A stretch of DNA of 64,000 nt from Sorangium cellulosum (GTDB lineage Bacteria > Myxococcota_A > Polyangia > Polyangiales > Polyangiaceae): assembly GCF_002950945.1 (NCBI RefSeq), contig NZ_CP012673.1, positions 10,430,501 through 10,494,500 of the forward strand, read 5' to 3'. This document shows positions 1-8,197 of the stretch, one piece after another. Within the stretch, counting starts at the first letter, position 1. Each line of letters starts with the position of its first letter. The notes below the pieces were generated by a model. That model was given only the letters and a program-made list of their open reading frames with translations, was not told where the DNA came from and searched no databases. The position numbers and the translations under genes were made by a program.

Positions 1-926
1 TCCCATTGTACGTTCCGGGTTGACGTGAGCTTGTTCTTCGCCAGCGCACTCCTCACCTGCTGCAGGGTCTTTTCTTCGATGAGCGGCGGGATCGGAACGA
101 TGATCCACTGGTCTTCGGGACGCCTACGCATGGAGCTCTTCTGGCGCTTGCGATAACTTCCCGGCTTCTTCGGTCGCTTGGGCTCGCAGGACTCCCATTT
201 TCCGTAGCCAGCTTGCCCGATGTAGCAGGGGTTGGTCAGTACATTGTAAATGCCGCTCCAAGTCCAGAACTCTGCCTTGCGAGGAGCCACGCCATTCTTG
301 TTCAATCGCTTCGCGATCGCGCGTGTACTCAACCCTTCTTCGATCACCCAGCGGAACATGTCCCGCACGTGCTGCGCCTCAACTTCGTTGATCACCACGA
401 TCGGAGGCACGTCTCGATCGCGCTCGAGGATCGCGTAGCCGTAGGGCGGGTTGCCCTGAAAAGGCAGCATCTGCCCGGTGCGCAGCTTGTGCAGCCGGCC
501 GCGCCGGGTGCGTTCGAGGATCTTGGCGCGCTCGTACTCCGCGATCACCCCTTGCATCTGCGCGAGCAGTCGATCCTCGGCGCGCTCGCCCAGCGGGTGC
601 TCCACAAAGTGCACAGCGACGCCGTGTCGGTTCAGCTCCTCGATCAGGACGTGCTGGTGGACGTAGTTGCGTGCAAGCCGGTCGGGGCAGTACACCAGCA
701 CCCCATCGATCAACCCCTCCGCGGCCGCATCACGAAGGGCGTCGAGACCAGGCCGATCGAGGCGCGAACCGCTGATCCCCTCATCGAGGTAGCGTCGCTC
801 GGAGGGCACCGTCACCCCCATCGCGGCCGCTGCATGCTCCAGGGCCGCGATCTGTGAGGCGATGGTCTGCTCCTGCTCCTGATGCGACGTCGAGACGCGC
901 GCATACAGTGCCATCCGCTCGCTCAT
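1..926 (-). CDS. Large serine recombinase, C-terminus beyond window
   Basis: A site-specific serine recombinase that would integrate or excise DNA through a phosphoserine intermediate. The N-terminus reads MSERMALYARVSTSHQEQEQ, with the catalytic Ser in the YARVS motif. A resolvase core follows (DEGISGSRLDRPG, then PDRLARNYVHQHVL, then ERTRRGRL). From about residue 160 there is a Recombinase-type domain (AIAKRLNKNGVAPRK, then GIYNVLTNPCYIG). About 308 codons are present and the frame stays open to the left edge. The ATG at 924-926 is preceded by a strong purine-rich ribosome site (GGAGGGGAGGGGG). It is the only recombinase here and could have mobilised the repeat-bounded segments to its right (inference). 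Confidence 0.93.
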   Translation of the reverse strand, partial: MSERMALYARVSTSHQEQEQTIASQIAALEHAAAAMGVTVPSERRYLDEGISGSRLDRPGLDALRDAAAEGLIDGVLVYCPDRLARNYVHQHVLIEELNRHGVAVHFVEHPLGERAEDRLLAQMQGVIAEYERAKILERTRRGRLHKLRTGQMLPFQGNPPYGYAILERDRDVPPIVVINEVEAQHVRDMFRWVIEEGLSTRAIAKRLNKNGVAPRKAEFWTWSGIYNVLTNPCYIGQAGYGKWESCEPKRPKKPGSYRKRQKSSMRRRPEDQWIIVPIPPLIEEKTLQQVRSALAKNKLTSTRNVQW

Positions 927-1110
927 GTTCCCCCTCCCCTCCGTCGGTCTCCACGTTGCTCTGCGCGCTTGCGTATACCGCTTCCGCTTCGTTCAGTCCC
1001 AAGGGTGAGATCGCGTGGTCGATCACGATCCGCACGGCCATGCCGAGCCGTTCGTTGCCCTCGGGCTGAGGTCGAGCGGTCCACTCGACTGTCCAGACGT
1101 GCTTGCTCAC
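781..1110 (-). CDS. Small hypothetical protein overlapping the recombinase start
   Basis: A 109-codon frame starts at GTG (1108-1110), with GGAGGGAGG about 11 nt upstream. It begins VSKHVWTVEWTARP and has a plausible acidic, mixed composition for about 65 residues. The last roughly 48 codons lie inside the recombinase gene in another frame and look like overlap-imposed sequence. The placement suggests translational coupling with the recombinase. I do not recognise the family. The well-placed ribosome site supports it; the 146-nt overlap argues for caution. Confidence 0.45.
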   Translation of the reverse strand: MSKHVWTVEWTARPQPEGNERLGMAVRIVIDHAISPLGLNEAEAVYASAQSNVETDGGEGEHERADGTVCARLDVASGAGADHRLTDRGPGACSGRDGGDGALRATLPR

Positions 1111-1227
1111 AGCGCCCGGCCCTCCCTCCAGGCGTTGCTTCATGCGGGCGAGCCAACGTTGGCAGAGGAGTGGGCCGAGTGGGCGCGCGCTTGCTCAGCG
1201 GCTGAAGCTGCCGGCGGAGCACAAGCC

Positions 1228-1359
1228 TCAGGACAGGTTTGTCGATTGTGCCCAGAGCCTCTTCGGCTTGTACCCCTCGCGCCGCGCGAACTTCTCGGCA
1301 CTCAGCCCGCTCCGCTCCCATCGCTCCACCCGCTCGGCCCACTCCGCCCTCGTTGCCAT
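1228..1359 (-). pseudogene. Truncated IS66-type accessory (TnpA-like) protein
   Basis: The 43-codon frame begins MATRAEWAERVERWERSGLS and continues AEKFARREGYKPK before an early TGA. The pattern W-x-x-x-V-x-x-W-x-x-SGLSA-x-x-FA is the N-terminal helix-turn-helix signature of small accessory proteins of IS66-family elements, normally 100 residues or more. A good AAGGAGG ribosome site precedes the ATG. No IS66 TnpB or TnpC is visible nearby, so this is probably the stump of a lost element. Confidence 0.5.
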
Positions 1360-1449
1360 CGCTTCCTCCTTCGTCGCGATGGGAACAGGTAGCCGGCGCC
1401 GCGCCGACGGTCACGATGGCGTTGGCCGGGCGCTTACGGCGTTCCCGCA

Positions 1450-1641
1450 TCAGGATCGGCTATTTAGGACAATGCCGCGCAGGCTGTCTAGGCCCGTGTG
1501 ACCTCCGTGTGCCCCGACGTCAGGGGATGGGGCTCCCTCTGCGAGGCCGGCGTGGGCGAGCAGCTCCCTCGCGTCGCGGACGACCGCAGCGCGACTGACC
1601 CAGCGGCCCAGTTCGGCGAGGCCGGTGCTCGCGAGGACGCG
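1450..1641 (-). pseudogene. Gene remnant, paralogous to the one at 7613-7765
   Basis: This open stretch has no credible start: an in-frame TAG lies immediately upstream. It encodes RVLASTGLAELGRWVSRAAV and continues VRDARELLAHAGL. The same peptide pattern, diverged, occurs at 7613-7765 on the same strand and in the same position relative to a DUF6968-like gene. The parent function is unknown. It is best read as the 3' part of a decayed gene that was duplicated with the neighbouring cassette. Confidence 0.4.
1494..1535. repeat. Fragment of the left part of the direct repeat
   Basis: About 40 bp (GTGTGACCTCCGTGTGCCCC and onwards) matches the start of the long direct repeats at 2636 and 9325 with a few mismatches. 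It stops before the T-arm segment. It looks like the eroded edge of a third repeat copy, lying beyond the first cassette as expected for accreted insertions. Confidence 0.5.
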
Positions 1642-1695
1642 CTATCGCGTACCGCGGGCCACGGAGACATGAACGGGGGCGAGTAGAGCGCAATC

Positions 1696-2067
1696 CTACC
1701 CCTCCGCCTCACCATCCACGGCCGGCGCTGTCCCCTGGGCAGGAGCGGGCGGCATGCTAGCTTCCAGCAGGAGTGCCCATTCAGGGAACACGGCTTCTCC
1801 ATCCTCGGGCAACGTCAGCCGCCCCCTCATGGTGTACCACTCGACGTACTTGGAAATCGCGAAGATACCGAGGATGACCGCGCCTAGCCCATCGGTTCCC
1901 CACACCGGCGGCAGTTTCCACGGTTTCTCTGGATCCATGATGTCGATCTGGACTTCCCAGCCGTCATCCGGTCGTTGTTGAGGTCGGCCGACGCGAAGGA
2001 AAATTTCGCGTCCATGCTCCGCTCCGGCCGGCTGAAAGACGACTTTCCGTTCGCCGATGATGTCCAT
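1696..2067 (-). CDS. DUF6968-like small cytoplasmic protein (cassette copy 1)
   Basis: A 123-residue protein beginning MDIIGERKVVFQPAGAEHGR, with no signal peptide or membrane segment. The core REIFLRVGRPQQRPDDGWEV, the later GTDGLGAVILGIFAI and the tail EDGEAVFP resemble small DUF6968-type proteins of myxobacteria, recognised from pattern only. The ATG at 2065-2067 was preferred over an upstream ATG at 2181 because the longer form would overlap the lipoprotein gene. The upstream gene is a Cys-rich lipoprotein. The same pair recurs at 7928-8556, so the two products probably act together. Function is unknown; an immunity-type role is possible (inference). Confidence 0.75.
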   Translation of the reverse strand: MDIIGERKVVFQPAGAEHGREIFLRVGRPQQRPDDGWEVQIDIMDPEKPWKLPPVWGTDGLGAVILGIFAISKYVEWYTMRGRLTLPEDGEAVFPEWALLLEASMPPAPAQGTAPAVDGEAEG

Positions 2068-2114
2068 GATGGCATCATAGCACCCGATTTTCCCCCAGCC
2101 CGTCAACCGGGTCG

Positions 2115-2489
2115 TCAGGGACAACGCGCGTGACATGCAGCGTTTCCAGAAGCTTTCGCGAGATGGCAACGAATCTTCCATTTAGCTGGAACCTGCCCGC
2201 AAAACCTGTCGATGACCTCCCAGTAGGCCATACAGGCGTCCTCGCATCTGCCGCGCGGGGCCGCATCCGGTGTTGCATCCGTCGCCGCTGGTGTTGCCAA
2301 GAGCTCAAGGCTTTCCGAGGCGTCCAAGTTTTGTTGGCCGTCTCGTACAACGCCGGGAATGGTCGTAATCCAGGCTTCGTTGTCGTCGTCCGTCTCCCAC
2401 GTCGATTCCGGGCTCAGGGCGCACGATGCAGCACAGAGCGCGCACGAGAGGGAGAGCAACATGGCGGAGGCGAGATGATGTGTTCGCAT
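2115..2489 (-). CDS. Small Cys-rich lipoprotein (cassette copy 1)
   Basis: A 124-residue secreted protein. The N-terminus MRTHHLASAMLLSLSCALCA with a following Ala-Ala-Ser-Cys is a lipoprotein signal peptide. A short acidic linker leads to a C-terminal Cys module, CEDACMAYWEVIDRFC, then CHLAKASGNAACHARC, with six cysteines that could form disulfides. Such small Cys modules are frequent in myxobacterial lipoproteins. It precedes the DUF6968-like gene by 47 nt and likely shares its transcript. The cargo role (toxin, adhesin or other) cannot be read from sequence. Confidence 0.75.
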   Translation of the reverse strand: MRTHHLASAMLLSLSCALCAASCALSPESTWETDDDNEAWITTIPGVVRDGQQNLDASESLELLATPAATDATPDAAPRGRCEDACMAYWEVIDRFCGQVPAKWKIRCHLAKASGNAACHARCP

Positions 2490-2798
2490 GTGCGCCGCCC
2501 AAGCGAGCCGCGGGCCACCACGGAGCGATCACCGAGGGAACGAGCTCGGCGAGGCAGTCCACCGGCACAGTACGTCCGCAACGGATTGTTCGACGAATCT
2601 GGCCTCGCTTACGGCCAGCCCCCCGGATTCGCCACGCCGTGTGACCTGCGTGTGCCCCGACTCCAGGGCACGGGGCTCCACGAGAGGGCACTCCGGTATA
2701 CGAGAGGAATCGAGCCCTCGATGGTCTCTGACACCGCTCCGACGCGTCCGACGCGGCGATCGCCGTATCTCTCGCGCATGCGCCCCGCAGATTCGTCT

Positions 2799-2823
2799 CC
2801 GGGTTCGATTCCCGGCGCCTCCA
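2799..2823 (+). other. T-arm and acceptor end of a tRNA or tmRNA gene
   Basis: CCGGG-TTCGATT-CCCGG forms a canonical five-pair T-arm with the invariant TTCGA loop. It is followed by CGCCTCC and A, an acceptor 3' strand that would pair with GGAGGCG. That 5' strand is absent at a suitable distance, so only the 3' end is present. This is the part copied when integrases use RNA-gene 3' ends. Confidence 0.75.
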
Positions 2824-2828
2824 CTCAG

Positions 2829-2859
2829 AAGACACGGCGAGAGCCGTGTCTTTTTTTTT
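2829..2859 (+). terminator. Rho-independent terminator in repeat copy 1
   Basis: AAGACACGGC-GAGA-GCCGTGTCTT is a perfect 10-bp stem with a tetraloop, followed by a run of T. It sits 6 bp after the acceptor end, as expected for the natural terminator of the RNA gene. Confidence 0.85.
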
Positions 2860-3238
2860 GCGTGTGCCCTGCGTGTGACCTGATAAATTTCGGCGACGCT
2901 GGATTTGGGGCGGGACCGGTGTGAGCGGGACCACCGAGAACGGGCACGGCGGGTGACGCCAGGGTACGAGGCTCCACGAGGCTCCACGGCGGGCACCAGG
3001 CCGGCGAGACGGATCCCGGGTCCGAGTCTGCGACGCCCCGGACTCGCCAGTGAGACCGAGCGAGCGGGCTCTACATCTGGGGGCGGGTATAGGAGGCAGG
3101 TGACGTCCCTGCCCTGCCGGCCGGCCCCCCTGCCGTGGCCGCGGCCCCCTGCAGAGCGCATGCCCCGTCTTGACACGGGACGGTATCTCCGCTGGCCTCG
3201 CGAGTCGCTCGCGCGGTGTCGGGAGACATGAGGGAAGC

Positions 3239-3784
3239 ATGCACACGTCGATCTTTCTCAGCTATCCAAAACCCTGCTTCGAAAAGCAGCAAGAATTCAT
3301 AGAACGAATCAGCAAATACCTGGAACAACGTGGCTTCGGCCCACGCACACTCGGGGTCACCGACTACGACATGGATGCGCCGCTCACGGCGATCCGGCGA
3401 CTCATGCTGGAGTCCAACGGTCTCCTTACCATCGCTTTCCGACGCACCTTTGTCGAGAAAGGCACAGCCAGGCTTCGAACCGACATTGCGGGCCTAAGAG
3501 AAACGACGATCGATGGCACATGGCTTACCACACCCTGGGCACACATCGAGCCCGCAATGGCATACCAGATCGGACTCCCAATTCTCATTCTTCGCGAACA
3601 AGGTGTACTCGCAGACGGAATTCTCGAACGCGGCGTCGTCGGCCTTTATATGCCGGAGTTCAATCTCGACAAATCGATGGACGATTACTTCGCGTCGCTA
3701 GAGTGGAATGGAATTATTGGCAAATGGGAGGGATACGTGCGTACCGTCGTTGAGAAGAAGGGGGCGCCTCCCCGACTTTTCTGA
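3239..3784 (+). CDS. TIR-like domain protein, candidate NADase defence effector
   Basis: A 181-residue soluble protein beginning MHTSIFLSYPKPCFEKQQEF. SIFLSY fits the first strand of a TIR domain and FIERISKYLEQRGF the following helix. IRRLMLESNGLLTIAFRR fits the central strand. TTPWAHIEPAMAYQ matches the W-x-x-x-E-x-x-x-A region, where TIR NADases carry the catalytic Glu. GLPILIL supplies another strand. The codon usage is visibly more AT-rich than its neighbours. The ATG follows GAGGGAA. The gene stands alone on its strand, inside the direct-repeat-bounded segment and next to an IS21 element. The fold is inferred from motifs; a deoxyribosyltransferase-like fold is the alternative. Confidence 0.6.
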   Translation: MHTSIFLSYPKPCFEKQQEFIERISKYLEQRGFGPRTLGVTDYDMDAPLTAIRRLMLESNGLLTIAFRRTFVEKGTARLRTDIAGLRETTIDGTWLTTPWAHIEPAMAYQIGLPILILREQGVLADGILERGVVGLYMPEFNLDKSMDDYFASLEWNGIIGKWEGYVRTVVEKKGAPPRLF

Positions 3785-4351
3785 TGAACTTGGCGACGCG
3801 GCCAACGAACTCGGCTACTCACCGCCGTAGCCTTCCTACCCGTCGCCCCTCGGTTTCATGCTGGAGCTCAGTATACCTTGCGTGCCTGCGCAGGCGTGCC
3901 TCGGAGGCGGGTGTCGATGATCACCTGGTGTCGCCGGACTCTGACGAAGTCCCGCTGGACTGATCCCGCGCTGTCGTCATCGCGTGCGGCTGCGGCGACG
4001 ACGTCGAGCGCTCGTTCTCTTTCGTTGATAAACATCGCGCCGTCGTCGTAATGGCGGCTCAGCGAGCGTGAGCAGATCGCTGCGGTGCAGGTGTTCCGAG
4101 GGGGGTCCAGGGGGGAGACTGAAAACCTGGGGCCGGCTGTGGAGGGCGTGTGGGAAGCGTCGCGACCGCCGTCGCCGGCGAGCGGTTCGCCCCCAAGCGC
4201 GCCGCGCTGAGGTAGATCTCGGCCATGGAGAAGGTGAAGGCCCGGGTCTAGCCACCCGAGCCTTCGCGGTGAGCGCAGGCAACGCGCCCACCGCGCGAGA
4301 GGGTGCGGCAGAGCGCGGCGCCTGTCCAGCAGCTCCAGGCGGGAGCGGTGC
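3785..4351. other. Gap between the TIR-like gene and the IS21 region
   Basis: No gene is supported here. On the minus strand, 3868-4035 is an open frame beginning MFINERERALDVVAAAARDD and ending RLRGTPAQARKVY. It has no ribosome site and looks like a 3' gene fragment. The left end of the IS21 element should fall here, but I could not match its inverted repeat to the right side. Confidence 0.3.
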
Positions 4352-4843
4352 GTGGACGGTCGATTCGGGCGATGCCGGGGCTGCGAACGGGTGCGGGTCT
4401 TCTGCGGGCCGTGCGCGTCGGTGGGCGCGTGCTGCGGTGAGTGCGCGGGCGAGCGCCGGCGCGAGGCGCACCGGCGGGCCAACCGCGCCTACGCGCGAAC
4501 GGCGAAGGGGGTGGCCTCGAACCGGGCGCGGCAGGCCCGGCGGCGCAGGCGGATGGCGCTGAACCGAAGGACAGTAACGGACACGATCTCGACACAAGCA
4601 CCCGCCCCGCCGACACCCCCTTCGCCGTCGAGCTCCGAGGTGGAGCCGGCGCGCGAGACGGAGGTGCCGCTCCATGAATCATCGAATCAAGCAGAAGACC
4701 GCTGCGCCGTCGCCGGCGAGGCGTTGCGCTGTGCGCGGTGCGGCCGCGCGCTCTCGGGGCGTGTTCGCCCGAGCGAATGGACACCGCCACGACGCCCGCT
4801 CCCTCGGCGAGCTCCTCGGCCGCCGCGCGCACTCGGGCCGTGA
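4352..4843 (+). CDS. Zinc-knuckle accessory protein upstream of IstA
   Basis: A 163-residue basic protein starting at GTG. It has a Cys-rich N-terminus (RCRGCERVRVFCGPC and CCGECAGERRRE) and an Arg-rich helix-like stretch (RRANRAYARTAKGVASNRAR, then QARRRRR). A low-complexity Pro/Ser linker leads to a second CxxC pair, RCARCGRALSGR. Paired CxxC motifs suggest one or two zinc ribbons, and the basic segment suggests nucleic-acid binding. It ends 27 bp before istA on the same strand, so it is probably an accessory gene of the element. Function is not established. Confidence 0.5.
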   Translation: MDGRFGRCRGCERVRVFCGPCASVGACCGECAGERRREAHRRANRAYARTAKGVASNRARQARRRRRMALNRRTVTDTISTQAPAPPTPPSPSSSEVEPARETEVPLHESSNQAEDRCAVAGEALRCARCGRALSGRVRPSEWTPPRRPLPRRAPRPPRALGP

Positions 4844-4870
4844 GTTGCTCCGCGCGGAAGGCAGGCAGTC

Positions 4871-6412
4871 ATGAAGGGCTGGTATCGCCCGGTGACCGAG
4901 GAGGAGAGCGCCACGATCCTGCGGCTGCACCACGCCGAGGGCTGGCCCGTCGGCACGATCAGCGCAGAGCTTGGCCGTCACCACGACACCGTCGAGGCCG
5001 TGCTCGCGCACGCAGGCCTCGGCGTCCAGAAGGTCTCGACGCGGGCTCGGCTGGTCGACCCCTTCCTCCCCTTCATGAAGGAGACGCTCGCGAAGTATCC
5101 GCGGCTGCGCGCAAGCCGCCTGTGGTCGATGGTCAAGGCGCGCGGCTACACGGGCAGCAAGAGCGGCTTTCGAGCCATCGTGAGCCGGCTGCGTCCACGT
5201 CCCCACGCCGAGGCGTACCTGCGGCGGACCGTGCTCCCCGGACAGGAGGCGCAGGTCGACTGGGCGCACTTCGGCAAGGTCGCGATGGGTCGCGCGTTGC
5301 GCGACCTGTGGCTGCTTGTGATCGTGCTCTCCTACAGCCGGCTTCGCTTCATGCGCTTCTCGCTGCGCGCCGCGATGCCGAGCTTCCTGTCTGGCCACGT
5401 CGAGGCCTTCCGCTTCTTCGGCGCCGTGCCGCGGACGATCCTCTACGACAACCTCAAGAGCGCGGTGCTCGAGCGTGAGGGAGACGCCGTGCGCTTCCAT
5501 CCAACGATGCTCGCGCTCGCCGGCCACTACCGCTTCGAGCCGCGCGCGTGCGCGCCGTACCGCCCCAACGAGAAGGGGCGCGTCGAGCGCGCCATCCGTG
5601 ATGTGCGCGAGAGCTTCTTCGCCGCGCGCGAGTACCGCTCCATCGAGGAGCTCAACGAGCAAGCGCGCGCCTGGTGCCTCGAGATCGCTCGCGAGCGGCG
5701 TGTGCCTGACGCGCGCGATCTGACGGTCGAGGAGGCCTTCCTGGAGGAGAGGCCGAAGATGGTCGAGCTCGTCGCCGACGACTTCCCCGTCGAAGAGCGG
5801 GTCGAAGTCCGCGTCGGCAAGACACCCTACGTCCGCTTCGACAAGAACGACTACAGCGTGCCGCACCCCCACGTGCAGCGCCACCTGACGGTCATCGCCA
5901 CCGACGACCGCGTGCGTGTGGTCGATCCCAGCGACCCGACCCAGGTGCTCGCCGACCATGCGCGCTCCTTCGATCGCGACCAGCGCATCGAGGAGCCCAG
6001 CCATCTGCGCGCGCTCGTCGCGCAGAAGCGACGCGCCCACCAGAGCCGCGGCTTCGATCGGCTCTTCTCGGTCGTGCCCTCGTCTCGCGTCATGATGGAG
6101 AAGATCGCCGAGCGCGGTGGCAACCTCGGCGCCACGACGCAGGGACTGTTGCAGCTGCTCGAGCGCGTCGGCGCCGAGCTGCTCGAGCGCGCGGTCGCGG
6201 AGAGCGTCGCTCATGATCAGCCGCATCTGCGCGCCGTCCACCACGCGCTCGATCGGCTCCGCCACGAGGCGGGCCAGCCCCCGCCGCTGTCGGTGCCCGT
6301 CACGACCGACGCCCGCGCCGCGGTGCAGGTGCGCCCGCACGCGCTGTCGACCTACGACCGGCTGCACGCGCCGGGCGAGCCCGAGGGAGGCGCGCATGAC
6401 GACCCGTCCTGA
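4871..6412 (+). CDS. istA: IS21-family transposase IstA
   Basis: A 513-residue DDE/rve-type transposase that cuts and joins IS ends. An N-terminal helix-turn-helix (residues about 10-50, [20 protein letters not shown]) precedes the integrase core. Catalytic acidic residues are D130 (QVDWAHFG), D193 (LYDNLKSAV) and E239 (KGRVERAI), with D-x45-E spacing. The C-terminal Mu-type beta domain includes [11 protein letters not shown]. The length is normal for the family and the frame is uninterrupted. It ends inside istB (17-nt overlap), implying coupled translation. Confidence 0.96.
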   Translation: MKGWYRPVTEEESATILRLHHAEGWPVGTISAELGRHHDTVEAVLAHAGLGVQKVSTRARLVDPFLPFMKETLAKYPRLRASRLWSMVKARGYTGSKSGFRAIVSRLRPRPHAEAYLRRTVLPGQEAQVDWAHFGKVAMGRALRDLWLLVIVLSYSRLRFMRFSLRAAMPSFLSGHVEAFRFFGAVPRTILYDNLKSAVLEREGDAVRFHPTMLALAGHYRFEPRACAPYRPNEKGRVERAIRDVRESFFAAREYRSIEELNEQARAWCLEIARERRVPDARDLTVEEAFLEERPKMVELVADDFPVEERVEVRVGKTPYVRFDKNDYSVPHPHVQRHLTVIATDDRVRVVDPSDPTQVLADHARSFDRDQRIEEPSHLRALVAQKRRAHQSRGFDRLFSVVPSSRVMMEKIAERGGNLGATTQGLLQLLERVGAELLERAVAESVAHDQPHLRAVHHALDRLRHEAGQPPPLSVPVTTDARAAVQVRPHALSTYDRLHAPGEPEGGAHDDPS

Positions 6413-7166
6413 GCTCGAGGCGATGCTCAAGAAGCTGCATCTGTTCGGCTGCCTCGCGCGGCTCGACGAGCTGGAGAACGAGCCCTGGCTCACGCGCCTC
6501 GTCACGCTGGAGAGCGAGGAGCGCACGCGGCGCAGCCTCGAGAACCGCACGCGGATCGCCGGGCTCGGTAGCTACAAGGCGCTCTGTGACTTCGACTGGA
6601 CATGGCCGAAGAAGATCGACCGCTCGCTCGTCGAGGAGCTCTTTTTGCTGCGCTTCGTCGCCGAGGGGGCCAACGTCGTCCTGCTCGGCCCCAACGGCGT
6701 CGGCAAGACGATGCTGCTCAAGAACCTCGCGTGCCGCGCGCTGCACGCCGGACACCCGGTCCTGGTGCGCAGCGCGAGCGATCTGCTCGCCGACCTCGCA
6801 GGCCAGGAGTCGTCGGTCGCACGCGCAAGGCGGCTGCGCGCGTACGTGCAGCCCGCGATTCTCTGCATCGATGAGGTGGGATATCTCTCCTATGACACGA
6901 GGCACGCTGACCTGCTCTTCGAGGTCGTCACGCGCAGGTACGAGAAGAACAAGTCCATCGTGCTCACGACCAACAAGCCCTTCGCCGAGTGGCCGACGGT
7001 GTTCCCAAACGCCGCCTGCGTCGTGACGCTCGTCGATAGGCTGCTTCATCGCGCCGAGCTCGTGGTCATCGAGGGCGACAGCTACCGGCTGCGCGACGCC
7101 CAGGAGCGACAGCTGCGCCGCTCCGCCTCCCGGCGCCGGTCGAAGGAGCCCCCGGCCGTCGCCTGA
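6396..7166 (+). CDS. istB: IS21-family AAA+ ATPase IstB
   Basis: A 256-residue DnaC-like helper ATPase that selects target DNA and stimulates IstA. Walker A is GPNGVGKT (98-105) and Walker B is LCIDEVGYL with D159/E160. A sensor-type TTNKPFAEW follows. The ATG at 6396 lies within the end of istA; the protein starts [20 protein letters not shown] as in other IstB proteins. Length is normal. It is followed directly by a strong hairpin. Confidence 0.96.
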   Translation: MTTRPELEAMLKKLHLFGCLARLDELENEPWLTRLVTLESEERTRRSLENRTRIAGLGSYKALCDFDWTWPKKIDRSLVEELFLLRFVAEGANVVLLGPNGVGKTMLLKNLACRALHAGHPVLVRSASDLLADLAGQESSVARARRLRAYVQPAILCIDEVGYLSYDTRHADLLFEVVTRRYEKNKSIVLTTNKPFAEWPTVFPNAACVVTLVDRLLHRAELVVIEGDSYRLRDAQERQLRRSASRRRSKEPPAVA

Positions 7167-7178
7167 CGCGCGCGCTCC

Positions 7179-7218
7179 AGTGCCCGCCGACGCTCACGAC
7201 AACGCGTCGGCGGGCACT
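7179..7218 (+). terminator. Perfect 15-bp hairpin after istB
   Basis: AGTGCCCGCCGACGC pairs perfectly with GCGTCGGCGGGCACT across a 10-nt loop. It starts 12 bp after the istB stop. No T-run follows, so it may work as a Rho-assisted terminator or be part of the element end. Confidence 0.5.
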
Positions 7219-7396
7219 GCGACGCCACGTGCTCGCCGTGCCCAGCTCGTCGTCTCCAGGCACGTCGGGGCATGCCCGCTGTGCGATCCCTCCAGCGCGG
7301 CGGCGCATCCTGCGCCGAACCCTGATCGCCGTACCCGACGCGGCCATCCACCTCGGCATCGCCCGACGCGGACGCAGATGATCGCTACAGCTCGTC

Positions 7397-7579
7397 ATGT
7401 CGAGGCGTCGCGCGGTGATCGACGACAAGAGACCCGAGACAGCAGAGATATTCATTCTTGATCTCTACCGAACGGCCCCAGAAGAACATCTTCCAGAGAT
7501 TCACGAGATGATACGCGAAGGGTACGCCTTATATTTGGGTGCGATGGGCAGCAAACATACGCGCCGACTTATTTTTTAG
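7397..7579 (+). CDS. Small hypothetical protein
   Basis: A 60-residue frame beginning MSRRRAVIDDKRPETAEIFI. The middle (LDLYRTAPEEHLPEIHEMIR) has a natural amphipathic composition. The stop falls in an AT-rich stretch unlike the surroundings. No clear ribosome site is seen. It could be a real small gene or the 5' end of a truncated one at the edge of the IS21 insertion. Confidence 0.3.
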   Translation: MSRRRAVIDDKRPETAEIFILDLYRTAPEEHLPEIHEMIREGYALYLGAMGSKHTRRLIF

Positions 7580-7612
7580 CCGCGCTAGAGGCACTCGACT
7601 GGAAGTGCTGTG

Positions 7613-7765
7613 TCATGAACCGGTCGTGTCGAGGAGCTCCCTGACGTCGCTGACGGCGGCGGCTCGGCGGCTCGGCGGATTCCTGCGGTCCAGCTCGGCG
7701 AGCTCGGTGCTCGCGAGGACGCGCTCCCGTGCTGCCGCGGGCCGCGCTGCCGCGGGCCGGAAATC
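7613..7765 (-). pseudogene. Gene remnant, paralogous to the one at 1450-1641
   Basis: An open stretch without a start, bounded upstream by an in-frame TGA. It encodes RERVLASTELAELDRRNP and ends AVSDVRELLDTTGS. It matches the remnant at 1450-1641 in pattern, spacing and place, just downstream of a DUF6968-like gene. A short in-frame duplication (RPAAARPAAAR) precedes it. Confidence 0.4.
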
Positions 7766-7927
7766 TCAGCCCGCCCCCCCCGGGTACGACGGCGCAGGCC
7801 GGCCCCATGCCCAAAGGCTGGCCGTTACAGCCGAGCGAGCCGTCCGTCTTCGAGCAGCATCCAGGCACGCGTTGCTGAGTACGCCTCGGTCCCAGCGATG
7901 GGCAGGCTTGGCGCATACGTGAGTCGA

Positions 7928-8197
7928 TTACTGGCCCTCCTTCATCCGCGGCTCGATAGGCGGATCGAGCGCATCGCCATGAATCCCGCGCAACACGATC
8001 GCGGCGTGCTGAGCTCCGTGCTCGACTGCATTGAGAGGATCCATTCCGTATGTGGTGAATGGGCGCCCATCGAGGTCTACAGTGACAGCCCAAGGCCACT
8101 CTTTCTCCGGAGGGTTTCGGGTTGGCTCGTGGATCCGAACTAGGATGTCGCGCGGCTCGCCGTCGTCGGGGGTCACCCTGAACGTTAGCTCGATCAT
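7928..8197 (-). CDS. DUF6968-like small cytoplasmic protein (cassette copy 2)
   Basis: An 89-residue protein beginning MIELTFRVTPDDGEPRDILV, then RIHEPTRNPPEKEWPWAVTV and DLDGRPFTTYGMDPLNAVEH. The strand-rich layout and the GxDPLNAVEHG helix resemble DUF6968-type proteins. The ATG overlaps the stop of the upstream lipoprotein gene (TGATG), and AGGAGG lies 8 nt before it, so translation is coupled. This tight coupling to a secreted partner is the main clue to function. It is a diverged counterpart of 1696-2067. Confidence 0.8.
   Translation of the reverse strand: MIELTFRVTPDDGEPRDILVRIHEPTRNPPEKEWPWAVTVDLDGRPFTTYGMDPLNAVEHGAQHAAIVLRGIHGDALDPPIEPRMKEGQ

Larger units (their letters stand above)
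2636..2972. repeat. Long direct repeat, copy 1 (RNA-gene 3' end plus terminator)
   Basis: A segment of about 337 bp repeated in the same orientation at 9325-9663. Identity is very high through the first 240 bp and weaker beyond. It contains a tRNA-type T-arm and acceptor strand (2799-2823), a perfect terminator hairpin (2829-2859) and about 165 bp of conserved upstream sequence rich in short stems. No matching 5' half of a tRNA was found upstream, so it is an attachment-type copy and not a working gene. The remaining bases up to 3238 hold no gene I can support. Confidence 0.8.
4352..7218 (+). mobile_element. IS21-type insertion sequence (approximate limits)
   Basis: istA and istB overlap by 17 bp, with an accessory zinc-knuckle gene upstream and a perfect hairpin after istB. 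Both transposition genes are intact with all catalytic motifs, so the element may be active. Terminal inverted repeats and target duplications were not identified, so the true limits may extend outward by up to a few hundred bases. Confidence 0.75.

Noticed and set aside
2799-2823. A functional tRNA gene in the direct repeats
   Set aside because: Only the T-arm and acceptor 3' strand are present; no D-arm, anticodon arm or GGAGGCG 5' strand is found upstream in either copy.
3868-4482. Arg/Pro/Ser-rich minus-strand frames
   Set aside because: Low-complexity shadow composition and no ribosome site; only the 3' end (3868-4035) looks gene-like and is noted as a possible fragment.
4674-4874. Alternative 66-codon frame overlapping istA by ATGA
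   Set aside because: Basic and motif-free, whereas the competing frame 4352-4843 has a conserved-looking CxxC pair in the same DNA; the ATGA overlap is probably coincidental.
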